A stretch of 16,200 bases of DNA from Candidatus Kuenenia stuttgartensis (GCA_945861365.1 CAMAUH010000033.1:1-16200), one strand, 5' to 3'; shown: positions 7,329 to 14,496, numbered from the stretch's first letter. Notes: generated by a model from the sequence alone, not told the origin. Numbers and translations: made by a program.

Positions 7329-8062
7329 CCGTGCGGGGTACCGGTGGTCTGCAGGAACACGTCTTCGAGCGAACGGTCGCCGTGTCGCTGGCGCAGCTCG
7401 GCGACGGTGCCCTCGGTGGCGATGCGGCCGCCGGCGAGGATGCCGACGCGGTGGCAGATCTGTTCGGCCAGTTCGAGGCCGTGCGTGCTGAGCAGGATCG
7501 TCGTGCCGCGCGCCGACTCGGCGAGCAGCAGGTCCTTCAGCGCGCGCACGCTGGTCGGGTCGAGGCCGCTGCTCGGTTCGTCGAGCAGCAGCACGCGCGG
7601 TGCGGTCGCCAGCACCGCGGCGATGTGCACCTTCTTGCGCGTGCCGTGCGAGTAGCCCTTGCACAGCTCGTCGGCGTGTTCGCCGAGGCCGAGCCGCTCG
7701 AGCAACGCGTCGCCGCGCTCATCGCGTTCCTGCCGGCCCACGTGCCACAGGCTGGCGACGAGTGCCACGTACTGGCGGCCCGTGAGGTAGTCGTACAGCG
7801 GCGGCGTGTCCGGCACGAAACCGAGCACCTGCTTCAGCGCGCGGCCGTTGCCGGTGTGCGTGAGGCCGGCGATGCGCAGCGTGCCGGCGCTCGGCTTCAG
7901 CAGGCCAGCCAGCATGCGCAGCGTGGTGGTCTTGCCGGCACCGTTCTGGCCGAGGAAGCCGTAGATCTCGCCCGGTTGCACCGCGAGCTCCAGGTCGCGC
8001 ACGGCCCACTTGCCGCTGAAGTCGCGGCCGAGCTTGTCCGTCGCGATGGCGGGCGCGTCCAT
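7325..8062 (-). CDS. ABC transporter ATP-binding protein (EcsA/NatA-like)
   Basis: The product is 245 aa, a complete single nucleotide-binding domain. Walker A is GQNGAGKTT (38-46). The Q-loop region reads 'LGFVPDTPPLYDYLTG' (80-95), with Asp at the place usually held by Gln. The signature is degenerate, 'YSHGTRKKV' (137-145), instead of LSGGQ. Walker B is VLLLDEP (157-163), the D-loop is SSGLDP (164-169) and the switch His is in 'LSTHGLE' (191-197). The C-terminal 'SLEDVFLQTTG' is typical of this exporter-type group. The ATG at 8062 has GGAG 5 nt upstream; an in-frame GTG at 8068 would instead overlap the nuclease stop. The protein energises the membrane subunit encoded just downstream. The Q-loop and signature variants occur in Ecs-like ATPases and need not mean loss of activity. 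Confidence 0.94.
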   Translation of the reverse strand: MDAPAIATDKLGRDFSGKWAVRDLELAVQPGEIYGFLGQNGAGKTTTLRMLAGLLKPSAGTLRIAGLTHTGNGRALKQVLGFVPDTPPLYDYLTGRQYVALVASLWHVGRQERDERGDALLERLGLGEHADELCKGYSHGTRKKVHIAAVLATAPRVLLLDEPSSGLDPTSVRALKDLLLAESARGTTILLSTHGLELAEQICHRVGILAGGRIATEGTVAELRQRHGDRSLEDVFLQTTGTPHG

Positions 8063-8064
8063 GA

Positions 8065-8841
8065 TCACTCCGCGTCCGCGAACACCGCGGTCACCGGCAC
8101 GTGGTCGCTCGGCGTCTTCGCCATGCGCACGTCCTTGTGCACGATCACGTCGGTGCAGCGCGCCGCCGCCGCCGCCGAGCACAGCACGTAGTCGATGCGC
8201 AGCCCGTCGTCCTTGAACGACGCGCCGGCGCGGTAGTGCCACCACGTGTAGATGCCGCCTTCCTGGTGGTGCAGGCGCAGGCCGTCCTGCAGGCCAAAAG
8301 CCAGCACATCGCGCAGCGCCTGCCGTTCGGGCGGCGAGCACAGGATGCGGCCGTGCCACCACAGCGGGTCGTGCACGTCGCGGTCCTCGAGCGCCACGTT
8401 GAAGTCGCCGACCACGACCAGCTTGTCGGCCGGGTCGTAGTGCTCCCGCAGGAACGTGTTCAGCCGCGTGAACCAGTCGAGCTTGAAGCGGTACTTGTCG
8501 CAGCCGACTTCCTGGCCGTTGGGAACGTAGAGGTCGAGCACGCGCCAGCCGTTGACGGTCGCGCCGAGCACGCGCTTGTCGGCGTCGGGGCCGTCGCCCG
8601 GCAGGCCGCGCACCGGTTCGAGCTGGGCCGCCGACGACAGGATCGCCATGCCATTGTAGCCCTTCTGGCCGAACCAGCTGACCTCGTAGCCCTCGTCCTC
8701 GAGCACCTCGCGCGGGAACAGGCCGTCCTCGACCTTGGTCTCCTGCAGGCACAGCACGTCGGGGGCGTGTTCACGCAGGAAGTCGACGACGTGCGTCAGG
8801 CGCGCGCGGATGCCGTTGACGTTCCAGGTGGTGATCTTCAT
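8065..8841 (-). CDS. xth: Exodeoxyribonuclease III (AP endonuclease, EEP family)
   Basis: The product is 258 aa, close to the usual 255-270 of XthA/ExoA. It removes nucleotides 3' to 5' from duplex DNA and cleaves at abasic sites in base-excision repair, in the cytoplasm. The catalytic set can be read in order: 'WNVNGIRAR' (6-14), 'LQETKVED' with Glu34 (32-39), 'LYVPNGQ' with Tyr105 (104-110), 'GDFNVALEDRDVHDP' with Asp146 and Asn148 (145-159), 'GLRIDYVL' with Asp217 (213-220) and the terminal 'TPSDHVPV' with Asp247 and His248 (243-250). All expected residues are present. The ATG at 8841 is the first plausible start and begins exactly at the family N-terminus (MKITTWNVNG). The gene sits first in a minus-strand unit only 2 nt ahead of the ABC ATPase, an unexpected partner. 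Confidence 0.96.
   Translation of the reverse strand: MKITTWNVNGIRARLTHVVDFLREHAPDVLCLQETKVEDGLFPREVLEDEGYEVSWFGQKGYNGMAILSSAAQLEPVRGLPGDGPDADKRVLGATVNGWRVLDLYVPNGQEVGCDKYRFKLDWFTRLNTFLREHYDPADKLVVVGDFNVALEDRDVHDPLWWHGRILCSPPERQALRDVLAFGLQDGLRLHHQEGGIYTWWHYRAGASFKDDGLRIDYVLCSAAAAARCTDVIVHKDVRMAKTPSDHVPVTAVFADAE
8068..8071 (-). promoter_or_regulatory. Ribosome binding site deciding the ABC ATPase start
   Basis: On the minus strand GGAG (8071-8068) stands 5 nt before the ATG at 8062. The alternative GTG at 8068 would begin directly on this site with no binding site of its own, so the ATG is preferred. The site spans the stop codon of the upstream exonuclease gene. Confidence 0.5.
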
Positions 8842-8943
8842 GCCGCGGGATGGGGCATGGAAGCGCCCATGGTGCGACAGCGGAAGGGTGCAGGCGGGAA
8901 CCTGCGGGTTGCCGGTCGGGCGCGGGCGGTATCTGATGACGGG
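8842..8943. promoter_or_regulatory. Divergent promoter region between xth and the ChaN-like gene
   Basis: This 102-nt gap separates two outward-facing genes, so both promoters should lie in or near it. On the plus strand a TATCTG (8930-8935) with TTGCCG (8909-8914) 15 nt upstream is the nearest approach to a promoter. The spacing is short and it would leave almost no leader. A small hairpin is possible at GCAGG/CCTGC (8891-8895 and 8901-8905). No convincing operator is seen. Confidence 0.3.
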
Positions 8944-10254
8944 ATGCGCCGCCACCTAGCCCTGCTGCTGTCCCTGTTCCCGCTGGCCTGTTCGACGCCG
9001 GCCCATCTGGTCTCGACCGCGAAGGACCGGGCGCTCAGCGACGGGGCCGCCGCGCACGACCTCGTGATGGACGTCGGCATGGTCGCCGACGAGCTGGCGA
9101 CGGCGGACCTGGTGGCGCTCGGCGAACTGCACGAGACGCCGGCCGTGCACGGCATGCACCTCGAACTGGTCCAGGCGCTGCACGAGCGCTGCCCGCGCAT
9201 GGTGGTGGCGCTGGAGATGTTCGAACGCGACACGCAGACGCTGCTGCTGCGCTACCTGAACGGCTTCGTGCCGGAGTCGACGTTCCTGCTGCAGGCGCGC
9301 GCCTGGCCGCACTACGAGCGCGACTACCGGCCGCTGGTCGAGTTCTGCAAGGCGAACGGCATCGTCGTGCTGGCCGCCAACGCGCCGCGCAAGCTCGCCG
9401 CACAGGTCGTCACCGACGGCGGCGCCCAGAACGTGCTCGGCAACCGCGACGTCGCGCGCGAGACGACGGCGCCGGAGGACGACTACTTCGAGGCGTTCCG
9501 TGAGGAGATGAAGGGCCACCCCGGCCTCAGCGACGCCAAGCTGCACGCCTACTACGCGTCGCAGTGCCTGAAGGACGACACGATGGCGGAGTCGATCACC
9601 GACCACCTGAAGCAGTCGATGGTCGCCGGCAAGCCGCCGCTGTGCGTGCTGGTGTGCGGCAAGATGCACAGCGACTTCGGTCGCGGCACCGTCGCGCGCA
9701 TCAAGAGCCGCATGCCGGAGCTGAAGGTGAAGGTGGTGTCGGCCGAAGAGGTCGACGACCTCGACGCGGGCACCTACACGTCGCCGCGCACGGTCGGTGA
9801 CTTCGTGGTGCTGGTGCCGAAGACGCAGCGGGAAGCGATGGTGATGCCGATGCCGAAGGCGAAGCCGACCGCGCCGAACCCGCACGACGCCAAGCCGGCA
9901 GCACCGGTCGCGACGAAGCCCGCGGCGAACGTTCCGGCTGTGCCGACGCCGCCGGCGGCGGCGACCGACACCGAGGGCCTGCGCCCGGCGTTGGGGTTCA
10001 TGCCCGAGTACAATGAAGAGGCCGGTGGCGTGGTGGTGGGCGCGCTGCGCGAGGGCGGTCCGGCCGAGAAGGCCGGCATGGAGCAGGGCGATGTGATCGT
10101 GATGCTGAACGGCACCAAGGTCGCCGACGTCGCGAGCTACCAGGAGGTGCTCGACGAGCTGAAGATCGGCAAGCAGGTGCCGGTGCGCGTGAAGCGTGAT
10201 GGTGCCGAGGTCGAGCTGCAGGTGACGGTGGGTTCGCGGGCGGCGCGGCGCTGA
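8944..10254 (+). CDS. ChaN-like haem-binding-family lipoprotein fused to a PDZ domain
   Basis: The product is 436 aa. A basic N-terminus and hydrophobic stretch end in 'FPLACS', suggesting a lipoprotein signal cleaved before Cys17, although Pro at -3 is atypical. Residues about 35-295 match the ChaN/DUF399 family (Cofac_haem_bdg_2). They include 'LVALGELHETPAVHGMHLEL' (56-75), 'VVALEMFERD' (87-96), 'LAANAPRK' (143-150), 'HAYYASQCLKDDTMAESI' (201-218) and 'LVCGKMHSDFG' (236-246). A Pro/Ala/Lys linker (about 303-345) leads to a PDZ domain (about 349-430): 'ALGFMPE', 'GGVVVGALREGGPAEKAGME' and 'GDVIVMLNGTKV'. ChaN proteins are envelope proteins, some shown to bind haem for iron uptake. The PDZ may bind a C-terminal peptide of a partner. 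The domain calls are firm; a haem role here is inferred only. The gene stands alone, divergent from xth. Confidence 0.87.
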   Translation: MRRHLALLLSLFPLACSTPAHLVSTAKDRALSDGAAAHDLVMDVGMVADELATADLVALGELHETPAVHGMHLELVQALHERCPRMVVALEMFERDTQTLLLRYLNGFVPESTFLLQARAWPHYERDYRPLVEFCKANGIVVLAANAPRKLAAQVVTDGGAQNVLGNRDVARETTAPEDDYFEAFREEMKGHPGLSDAKLHAYYASQCLKDDTMAESITDHLKQSMVAGKPPLCVLVCGKMHSDFGRGTVARIKSRMPELKVKVVSAEEVDDLDAGTYTSPRTVGDFVVLVPKTQREAMVMPMPKAKPTAPNPHDAKPAAPVATKPAANVPAVPTPPAAATDTEGLRPALGFMPEYNEEAGGVVVGALREGGPAEKAGMEQGDVIVMLNGTKVADVASYQEVLDELKIGKQVPVRVKRDGAEVELQVTVGSRAARR

Positions 10255-10300
10255 GGGACTGCTGGGCACTCGGCGCGGCTGCCGATACGGTTGTTCGGAC

Positions 10301-10651
10301 ATGGTGACGATCGAAGAGATGGCCGCGAACTGGCGGCGCAGGGCCAACGCCGTGCAGTCGCGCGTCGACGACCGCGCGCGTCGCGTGCGGGACCTGTTGC
10401 CGGCCGTGAAGCAGCTGCTGACCGATCGCTATGGCGCGCGGCGCGTGGTGTTGTTCGGCTCGTTCGCCCGCGGCGACTCGCGTGAGAGCAGTGATGTCGA
10501 CATCGCCGTCGAGGGGTTGGATGGCGCGCGCTACTTCACGGCGATGTCGGAACTGAGCGGCTTGCTCGCGTCGCCGGTGGATCTCGTCGAACTCGAGTCG
10601 GCGCAACCCAGTTTGCGGGAGCGCATCGCCTTCGAGGGTGTTCCGCTGTGA
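10301..10651 (+). CDS. mntA: MntA-like minimal nucleotidyltransferase antitoxin
   Basis: The product is 116 aa, of the Pol-beta-like minimal nucleotidyltransferase (MNT) fold. The catalytic motif is complete: GSFARGDSRESSDVDIAVEG (53-72), i.e. Gly53-Ser54, ten residues, then Asp65-x-Asp67, with a third acidic position at Asp94 in 'SPVDLVELES'. In MntA/HepT modules the MNT protein transfers AMP from ATP to a Tyr in the HEPN toxin and so neutralises it. A basic N-terminal helix of about 45 residues precedes the core and may contact the partner. The ATG at 10301 follows a 46-nt gap after the ChaN-like gene and has no strong ribosome binding site. The stop overlaps the next start (GTGA), the usual arrangement for such pairs. 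Codon choice looks a little less GC-biased than in neighbouring genes, consistent with transfer. Confidence 0.88.
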   Translation: MVTIEEMAANWRRRANAVQSRVDDRARRVRDLLPAVKQLLTDRYGARRVVLFGSFARGDSRESSDVDIAVEGLDGARYFTAMSELSGLLASPVDLVELESAQPSLRERIAFEGVPL

Positions 10652-11124
10652 ACCCGCAACTGCGCATGTTGCGCCTGGAAGTGCGCAACGATGTCGAGGC
10701 CTGCCTCGCGCGGATCGACGAGCTGGCTGCGGTGCCCTGGTCGCCAACCTCGGTCGACCCCAATGTCCACGCGCGCGTCGCGATGATCCTGCACCATGCG
10801 TATGGAGCGTTCGAGGCCGCGCTGGCCCGCATCGCGCGGACCCTGGGGACCGAACCGACAGGGGCGAACTGGCATCGAGCCTTGCTGGAAACGATGGCCA
10901 TGGATGTGCCGGGTGTCCGGCCTGCGGTGCTGAGCAACTCGTTGCTGCCAGGGCTGCGTGATCTGCTGTCCTTCCGGCACTTCTTTCGGCACGCGTACTC
11001 GGTCACCCTCGATGCAGGGCGACTGACCACGCTTCGGCAGCGGGCTTTGGATGTTCGCGCTGGCCTGGTCACCGACTTCGCGCGCGTCGATGGCTGGTTG
11101 GCGAAGTTGTCGGAAGGGGTCTGA
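10648..11124 (+). CDS. hepT: HepT-like HEPN ribonuclease toxin
   Basis: The product is 158 aa from a GTG overlapping the antitoxin stop by 4 nt. The predicted fold is all-helical, as for HEPN proteins. The HEPN catalytic motif R-x4-6-H-x-Y is present as RHFFRHAY (110-117): Arg110, His115 and Tyr117. In characterised HepT proteins the Arg and His form the RNase site, and the nearby Tyr is the residue AMPylated by MntA. Upstream helices contain 'ARVAMILHHAYGAFEAALARIART' (42-65), which probably dimerise. The length is slightly above the classical 130-145 aa, so it may belong to the longer HepT-like branch. Context (MNT gene first, GTGA overlap) makes a functional module likely. Both catalytic motifs look intact, so nothing marks it as decayed. 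The RNA target is unknown. Confidence 0.87.
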   Translation: MNPQLRMLRLEVRNDVEACLARIDELAAVPWSPTSVDPNVHARVAMILHHAYGAFEAALARIARTLGTEPTGANWHRALLETMAMDVPGVRPAVLSNSLLPGLRDLLSFRHFFRHAYSVTLDAGRLTTLRQRALDVRAGLVTDFARVDGWLAKLSEGV

Positions 11125-11132
11125 GGCGGCAC

Positions 11133-11177
11133 GGACGTTTTCGACCATGGTCCAAATCGTCCGCGGACGTTTTGGAC
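11133..11177. repeat. Two overlapping dyads after the HepT gene (terminator or operator)
   Basis: Dyad 1 spans 11133-11162 with 13 of 15 positions paired and a perfect GACCATGGTC core (11143-11152). Dyad 2 spans 11150-11177 with 13 of 14 positions paired, centred on CCG|CGG. The two share 11150-11162, so only one can form at a time. The segment reads as a roughly 13-nt unit (GGACGTTTT.GAC), its inverse, and the unit again. It lies between the convergent hepT and anchored-protein genes. No U-tract follows. The remaining non-coding bases of 11125-11205 show only a 25-nt direct repeat (11132-11156 and 11164-11188, 20 of 25 identical), which is part of the same structure. Confidence 0.7.
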
Positions 11178-11205
11178 TGCGGTGCAAAGCTGGTTGCTGC
11201 GCGCG

Positions 11206-12792
11206 CTACGGGAACGTCAGCTCGGCACCTTCGATCGGGACGGTCAGCGAGCGGCGCTGCGGGGCGCCGTTGGCGACGGTGACCTCGACTTCGTAGGTGC
11301 CGGGGGGCACGCGCACGAGCTGCTCCCAGGTGCCGTTCAGCTCGCGGTCGAAGATGCGGATGCCGCGCGGCGAGCGCACGACGGCCGCGCCGATCCCGCC
11401 GCTCATGCGGCAGCGCATGCGCAGCGGCGCGCCGGGCTCCAGGGTGACCTGGATCGGTTGCGCGGGCAGGGCCGCGGTGTCGAGCTCGACGAACGCGCAG
11501 TGCGTCTCGTTGGCGACGTAGATGCCGTGGCGCCCCGCTGGCAACCACGTCGTCAACTCGCCCTTCTCCACCTGCAGCGAGTTGCGGCCTGCTCGAGCCC
11601 GGCCCGGCAGCGTGCCCTCGAGGGCCGTCGACATCGCCCGCGTGCTGGCGTCGGCGCCGGCGATGCGCAGCGTCACCGTCGAGCGGGTCTGCAGCACGAT
11701 GTCGCCGAGGTCCAGGTCGGCGCCTGCCGCGACCTCGATCTGCACGGAGGGTGGCTGCAGCGACGGATGGAGCACCGAGAGCCCGAGTCGCCCTGGCCGC
11801 AGGTGCTCGAACACCACGCGCCCTTCCGCGTCCGTCGTCGTACCGCCGCCGCCGCTCTGGCGATCGTTCAGCGCCACCCGGACCTTCGGCAGCGGATTGC
11901 CCGCCGGGTCGAGCAGGCGCAGCCGCACCTTGCCGAGGCGTGCCGTGACGTCCGCGACCGGCACGGTGAACACGACCTCGGTCTGGCCGGCGGTGACGAA
12001 CTGGGTCGCGACCACGGCGCTGCGCAGCAGCAGCGCCACGTGCGCGGGCCGGCCCGGCGGCAGCGTCAGCACGCCCAGGGTCTGCTTCGGGAGGGCCTTG
12101 CCACTGCGCATGGAATCGTCGCCGCGGAACTCGCCGAGCCCTCCGGTTGGCTGGCGCAGTGTGGTGAGGGGCAGATCGCCTTGGATCGGCTCCGCGAAGG
12201 CCAGCGCCGTCAGCGCGCCACCGAACGTGTTGGCGTTCGGTGTCGCCTTGGCCAGCTCCTCCTGCAGGGGCAGCCCCTCGGGCGTCACCGCGTTCACGGT
12301 CAGCAACCACGCCGCGTCGACCTGCACGTCGAGGCGCGTGCGGGGCGCCACGACCTCGACCTCGCGTTCCATCGGCATCGTCTGCTCGATGCGCGTGCGG
12401 AACGTGAAGCGGCCCGGCGGTATGCCCGTGAACAGGAACGTGCCGGCCGTGATGCTGGAGCCGTTCTTCGGCGCGCCGTCGCCGGACAGCCAGGCATGGC
12501 CATTCGCGGGCGTGCCGTCGGCGAGGCGCACGGTGCCGAACACGATCGCGGTGCTCGCCGCGGGCGAGGTCGTCGTCGCGGTCGTGGGGATGGTGGGGGC
12601 GGCGCTGCTCGCCGGCGCGGGCGTCGCGACGTCGCCGTGCGCGGGGCGCGCGATGGCTGGCGCGGCGGTCGGCAGCGGGGCGGCGGGGGTCGGCGCGAGT
12701 TCGGCCGTCGGCTGGGCCCACACGAGGAACAGGGCCACGTCCGCGATGGCGAGCACGACGGCCAGCACGGCGAGCAGAGGGGCGCGGTTCAT
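11206..12792 (-). CDS. Membrane-anchored protein with carboxypeptidase-regulatory-like repeats (paralogue B)
   Basis: The product is 528 aa from the ATG at 12792, with GGAGG (12801-12797) 4 nt upstream. The frame is open far upstream to 14469, but that is antiparallel shadow. A single hydrophobic anchor (about 5-26) is followed by an Ala/Pro/Thr-rich stalk (about 27-80) and then beta-strand-rich repeats. Several resemble carboxypeptidase-regulatory-like or SdrD-B modules: 'VFGTVRLADGTPANGHAWLS', 'VRLRLLDPAGNPLPKVRVAL' (289-308) with 'TDAEGRVVFEHLRPGRLGLSV' (320-340), and a C-terminal 'VRVPPGTYEVEVTV' (493-506). No catalytic motif is seen. The protein is probably exported and held in the membrane facing the periplasm. 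It is a clear paralogue of the upstream gene: 'PAHVALLLR' occupies residues 249-257 in both. Its function is unknown; ligand or surface binding would be a guess. Confidence 0.85.
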   Translation of the reverse strand: MNRAPLLAVLAVVLAIADVALFLVWAQPTAELAPTPAAPLPTAAPAIARPAHGDVATPAPASSAAPTIPTTATTTSPAASTAIVFGTVRLADGTPANGHAWLSGDGAPKNGSSITAGTFLFTGIPPGRFTFRTRIEQTMPMEREVEVVAPRTRLDVQVDAAWLLTVNAVTPEGLPLQEELAKATPNANTFGGALTALAFAEPIQGDLPLTTLRQPTGGLGEFRGDDSMRSGKALPKQTLGVLTLPPGRPAHVALLLRSAVVATQFVTAGQTEVVFTVPVADVTARLGKVRLRLLDPAGNPLPKVRVALNDRQSGGGGTTTDAEGRVVFEHLRPGRLGLSVLHPSLQPPSVQIEVAAGADLDLGDIVLQTRSTVTLRIAGADASTRAMSTALEGTLPGRARAGRNSLQVEKGELTTWLPAGRHGIYVANETHCAFVELDTAALPAQPIQVTLEPGAPLRMRCRMSGGIGAAVVRSPRGIRIFDRELNGTWEQLVRVPPGTYEVEVTVANGAPQRRSLTVPIEGAELTFP

Positions 12793-14396
12793 CGGACCTC
12801 CAGGCTGGCACCGCCGGTGCCCAGGTCGACTTCGCCGCTCTGCGTCAGTCGATCGGTGTCGTCGTGCACTTCGAACGGGTAGCGGCCCGCGGGCAGCGAC
12901 AGCGTTGCGGGGTGCTCGCGTTCCAGCGTGGCGGCCGCGACGGGTTGGCGGCCGGGGCCGAACACCGTCACCGTGAAGGTGCGCAGGGGATCCTTCGGCC
13001 GCGTGATCTTCAGTTGGCATCCGGGCTGCAGCTGCAACAGCACCGGCTGCGGCGGTGGGTTGTCGAACACGCCGACGGCGACCTGGCCATCGGCCGCGTG
13101 GGCCGACACCGCGATCCGCCCCGGTCCCGTGCCCCACAGCGAGAACGTGCCATCGGCTTCGATGCGCGCGCTGCGGTTGGTGACGAACTCCGTCGGCGTG
13201 TGGCGCCACTTCAGTTCCGTCCAGCGCACCTCGGCGGTCGCCGGCTTGCCGGCCGCATCGACGACGCGGCCGACCAGCGGCAGCACCTTGGCGAGCGGGA
13301 TGGTGCCGAGGTCGAGCGTGCGCCCCGGCTCGATGCGGACCGTCGTCCGCAGCGCCTCGTAGTCGTTCGCGCCGATCGCGAGGATCATCCGTCCCGGCGA
13401 CAGGTTCTCGACGCGCGCGCGGCCTTCGGCATCCACCGGTTGGCCACCGCTGAAGCGATTCGACGTCATCAAGCCGACGCGGGCGCCGGCGAGCGGTTGC
13501 TGCGTGGCGGCGTCGACGACGCGCACGGTCGCCGAGCCGAGCAGCTTCTGGATCGCGTCCGGTGCGACGACGAAGCGCACTTCGCTCTGCTTCGGCTCGA
13601 TGCGCTGCTGGTCGAGCACGACGTGGCGCAGCAGCAGGGCCACGTGCGCCGGGGGAGCGCTGGCGAGCTGCAGCGTGCCGAGGAAGCCATCCTTCGGGTT
13701 CCTCTCGCTGTCCCACTTCGCATCGCCGACGAACACCACGCCGTAGTCGGTCGGCGCGAACCGATCGGGGAAGGCGTTGCTCTGGCCGGCGGCGACGAGG
13801 TCGTCGTGGAGGTCCAGTTCCGTGCGCAGGATCGTCGTCAGGTCCTTGCCGTCCGCAGTGACCGCGAGCACGCGCACCGGGAACGAGCGATCGAGCGTCA
13901 CGTCGAGCGTCTGTTCGGCATCGTCGGTGACGACCAGCGCCTGCGTGTGGTCGACGGCACCCTGGGTGCGCACCGTCAGCTGCCATTCGCCGGGCGTGAG
14001 CCGCAGCATCACGAACCGGCCGTCGGCCCCGGCTTCGCCGCTGACGTTCTGCTTGTCGCGCGCCGCCCACAGGCTGGCGCCGTCGACCGGCGAGCCATCG
14101 CGCCACCGCACCATGCCGGTCAGCATCACGCCGAGCAGATCGTCCGGCTGGTACTTCGCGCGCGTCGACTCGCGCAGCGTCGGCGCCGCCGCGTCCTTCG
14201 CTTCGGTCACGGGCGTCAAGGTCGAGGCAGTTCCGTTCGCCGCCGCCGCGGGTGCTGCCGCCGGCCCCGCATCCGGGGGCCGCGTCGCCACCGCCGCCGC
14301 GGCGTCGACGCCGTCTCGGGGCCCGAACACGGCAGCGCAAAGCACTGCGCACACAACGGCTTCGATCGCGACGATCCCAGCCAGCAACTTGGACAT
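12789..14396 (-). CDS. Membrane-anchored protein with carboxypeptidase-regulatory-like repeats (paralogue A)
   Basis: The product is 535 aa from the ATG at 14396, with AGGAG (14407-14403) 6 nt upstream. One membrane anchor (about 3-24) leads to an Ala/Pro/Thr-rich stalk (about 31-75) and then beta-rich modules. Visible repeats are 'MLTGMVRWRDGSPVDGASLW' (91-110), 'TVRVVDAATQQPLAGARVGL' (290-309) with 'VDAEGRARVENLSPGR' (321-336), and 'LVGRVVDAAGKPATAEVRW' (374-392) with 'IEADGTFSLWGTGPGR' (412-427). The last module ends in 'LSLPAGRYPFEV'. The V-x-D-x-x-G-x-P-x-x-x-A-x-V pattern is characteristic of carboxypeptidase-regulatory-like folds. Cys16 and Cys20 lie within the anchor but do not fit a lipobox. 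The stop overlaps the start of paralogue B (ATGA), so the two are translated together. No enzyme domain is seen and the role is unknown. Confidence 0.85.
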   Translation of the reverse strand: MSKLLAGIVAIEAVVCAVLCAAVFGPRDGVDAAAAVATRPPDAGPAAAPAAAANGTASTLTPVTEAKDAAAPTLRESTRAKYQPDDLLGVMLTGMVRWRDGSPVDGASLWAARDKQNVSGEAGADGRFVMLRLTPGEWQLTVRTQGAVDHTQALVVTDDAEQTLDVTLDRSFPVRVLAVTADGKDLTTILRTELDLHDDLVAAGQSNAFPDRFAPTDYGVVFVGDAKWDSERNPKDGFLGTLQLASAPPAHVALLLRHVVLDQQRIEPKQSEVRFVVAPDAIQKLLGSATVRVVDAATQQPLAGARVGLMTSNRFSGGQPVDAEGRARVENLSPGRMILAIGANDYEALRTTVRIEPGRTLDLGTIPLAKVLPLVGRVVDAAGKPATAEVRWTELKWRHTPTEFVTNRSARIEADGTFSLWGTGPGRIAVSAHAADGQVAVGVFDNPPPQPVLLQLQPGCQLKITRPKDPLRTFTVTVFGPGRQPVAAATLEREHPATLSLPAGRYPFEVHDDTDRLTQSGEVDLGTGGASLEVR

Positions 14397-14402
14397 GCCG
14401 GA

Positions 14403-14407
14403 CTCCT
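14403..14407 (-). promoter_or_regulatory. Ribosome binding site of paralogue A
   Basis: On the minus strand AGGAG stands 6 nt before the ATG at 14396. It confirms this start rather than an extension upstream. Confidence 0.6.
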
Positions 14408-14496
14408 GTCGTTCCCGAGGCGCCGCCCGATTGCGGCGAGGCGGCGATCATGCGCAGGCGCCGTGGCATCGGGAAGTGCCCGCCCGCCTGCAGGTG

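Noticed and set aside
8101..8943. Long N-terminal extension of the ChaN-like protein
   Set aside because: It lies opposite the exonuclease III gene, whose active-site motifs are intact. The ATG at 8944 begins a convincing signal peptide.
14322..14396. Lipoprotein signal in paralogue A at Cys16 or Cys20
   Set aside because: The residues before each Cys do not fit a lipobox and hydrophobicity continues past them, so a plain membrane anchor is more likely.
11206..14469. Single 1087-residue minus-strand frame suggesting one giant protein
   Set aside because: Only the last 528 residues look like a protein. The upstream part is Arg-rich shadow of paralogue A, whose own frame has a good start, binding site and domain repeats.
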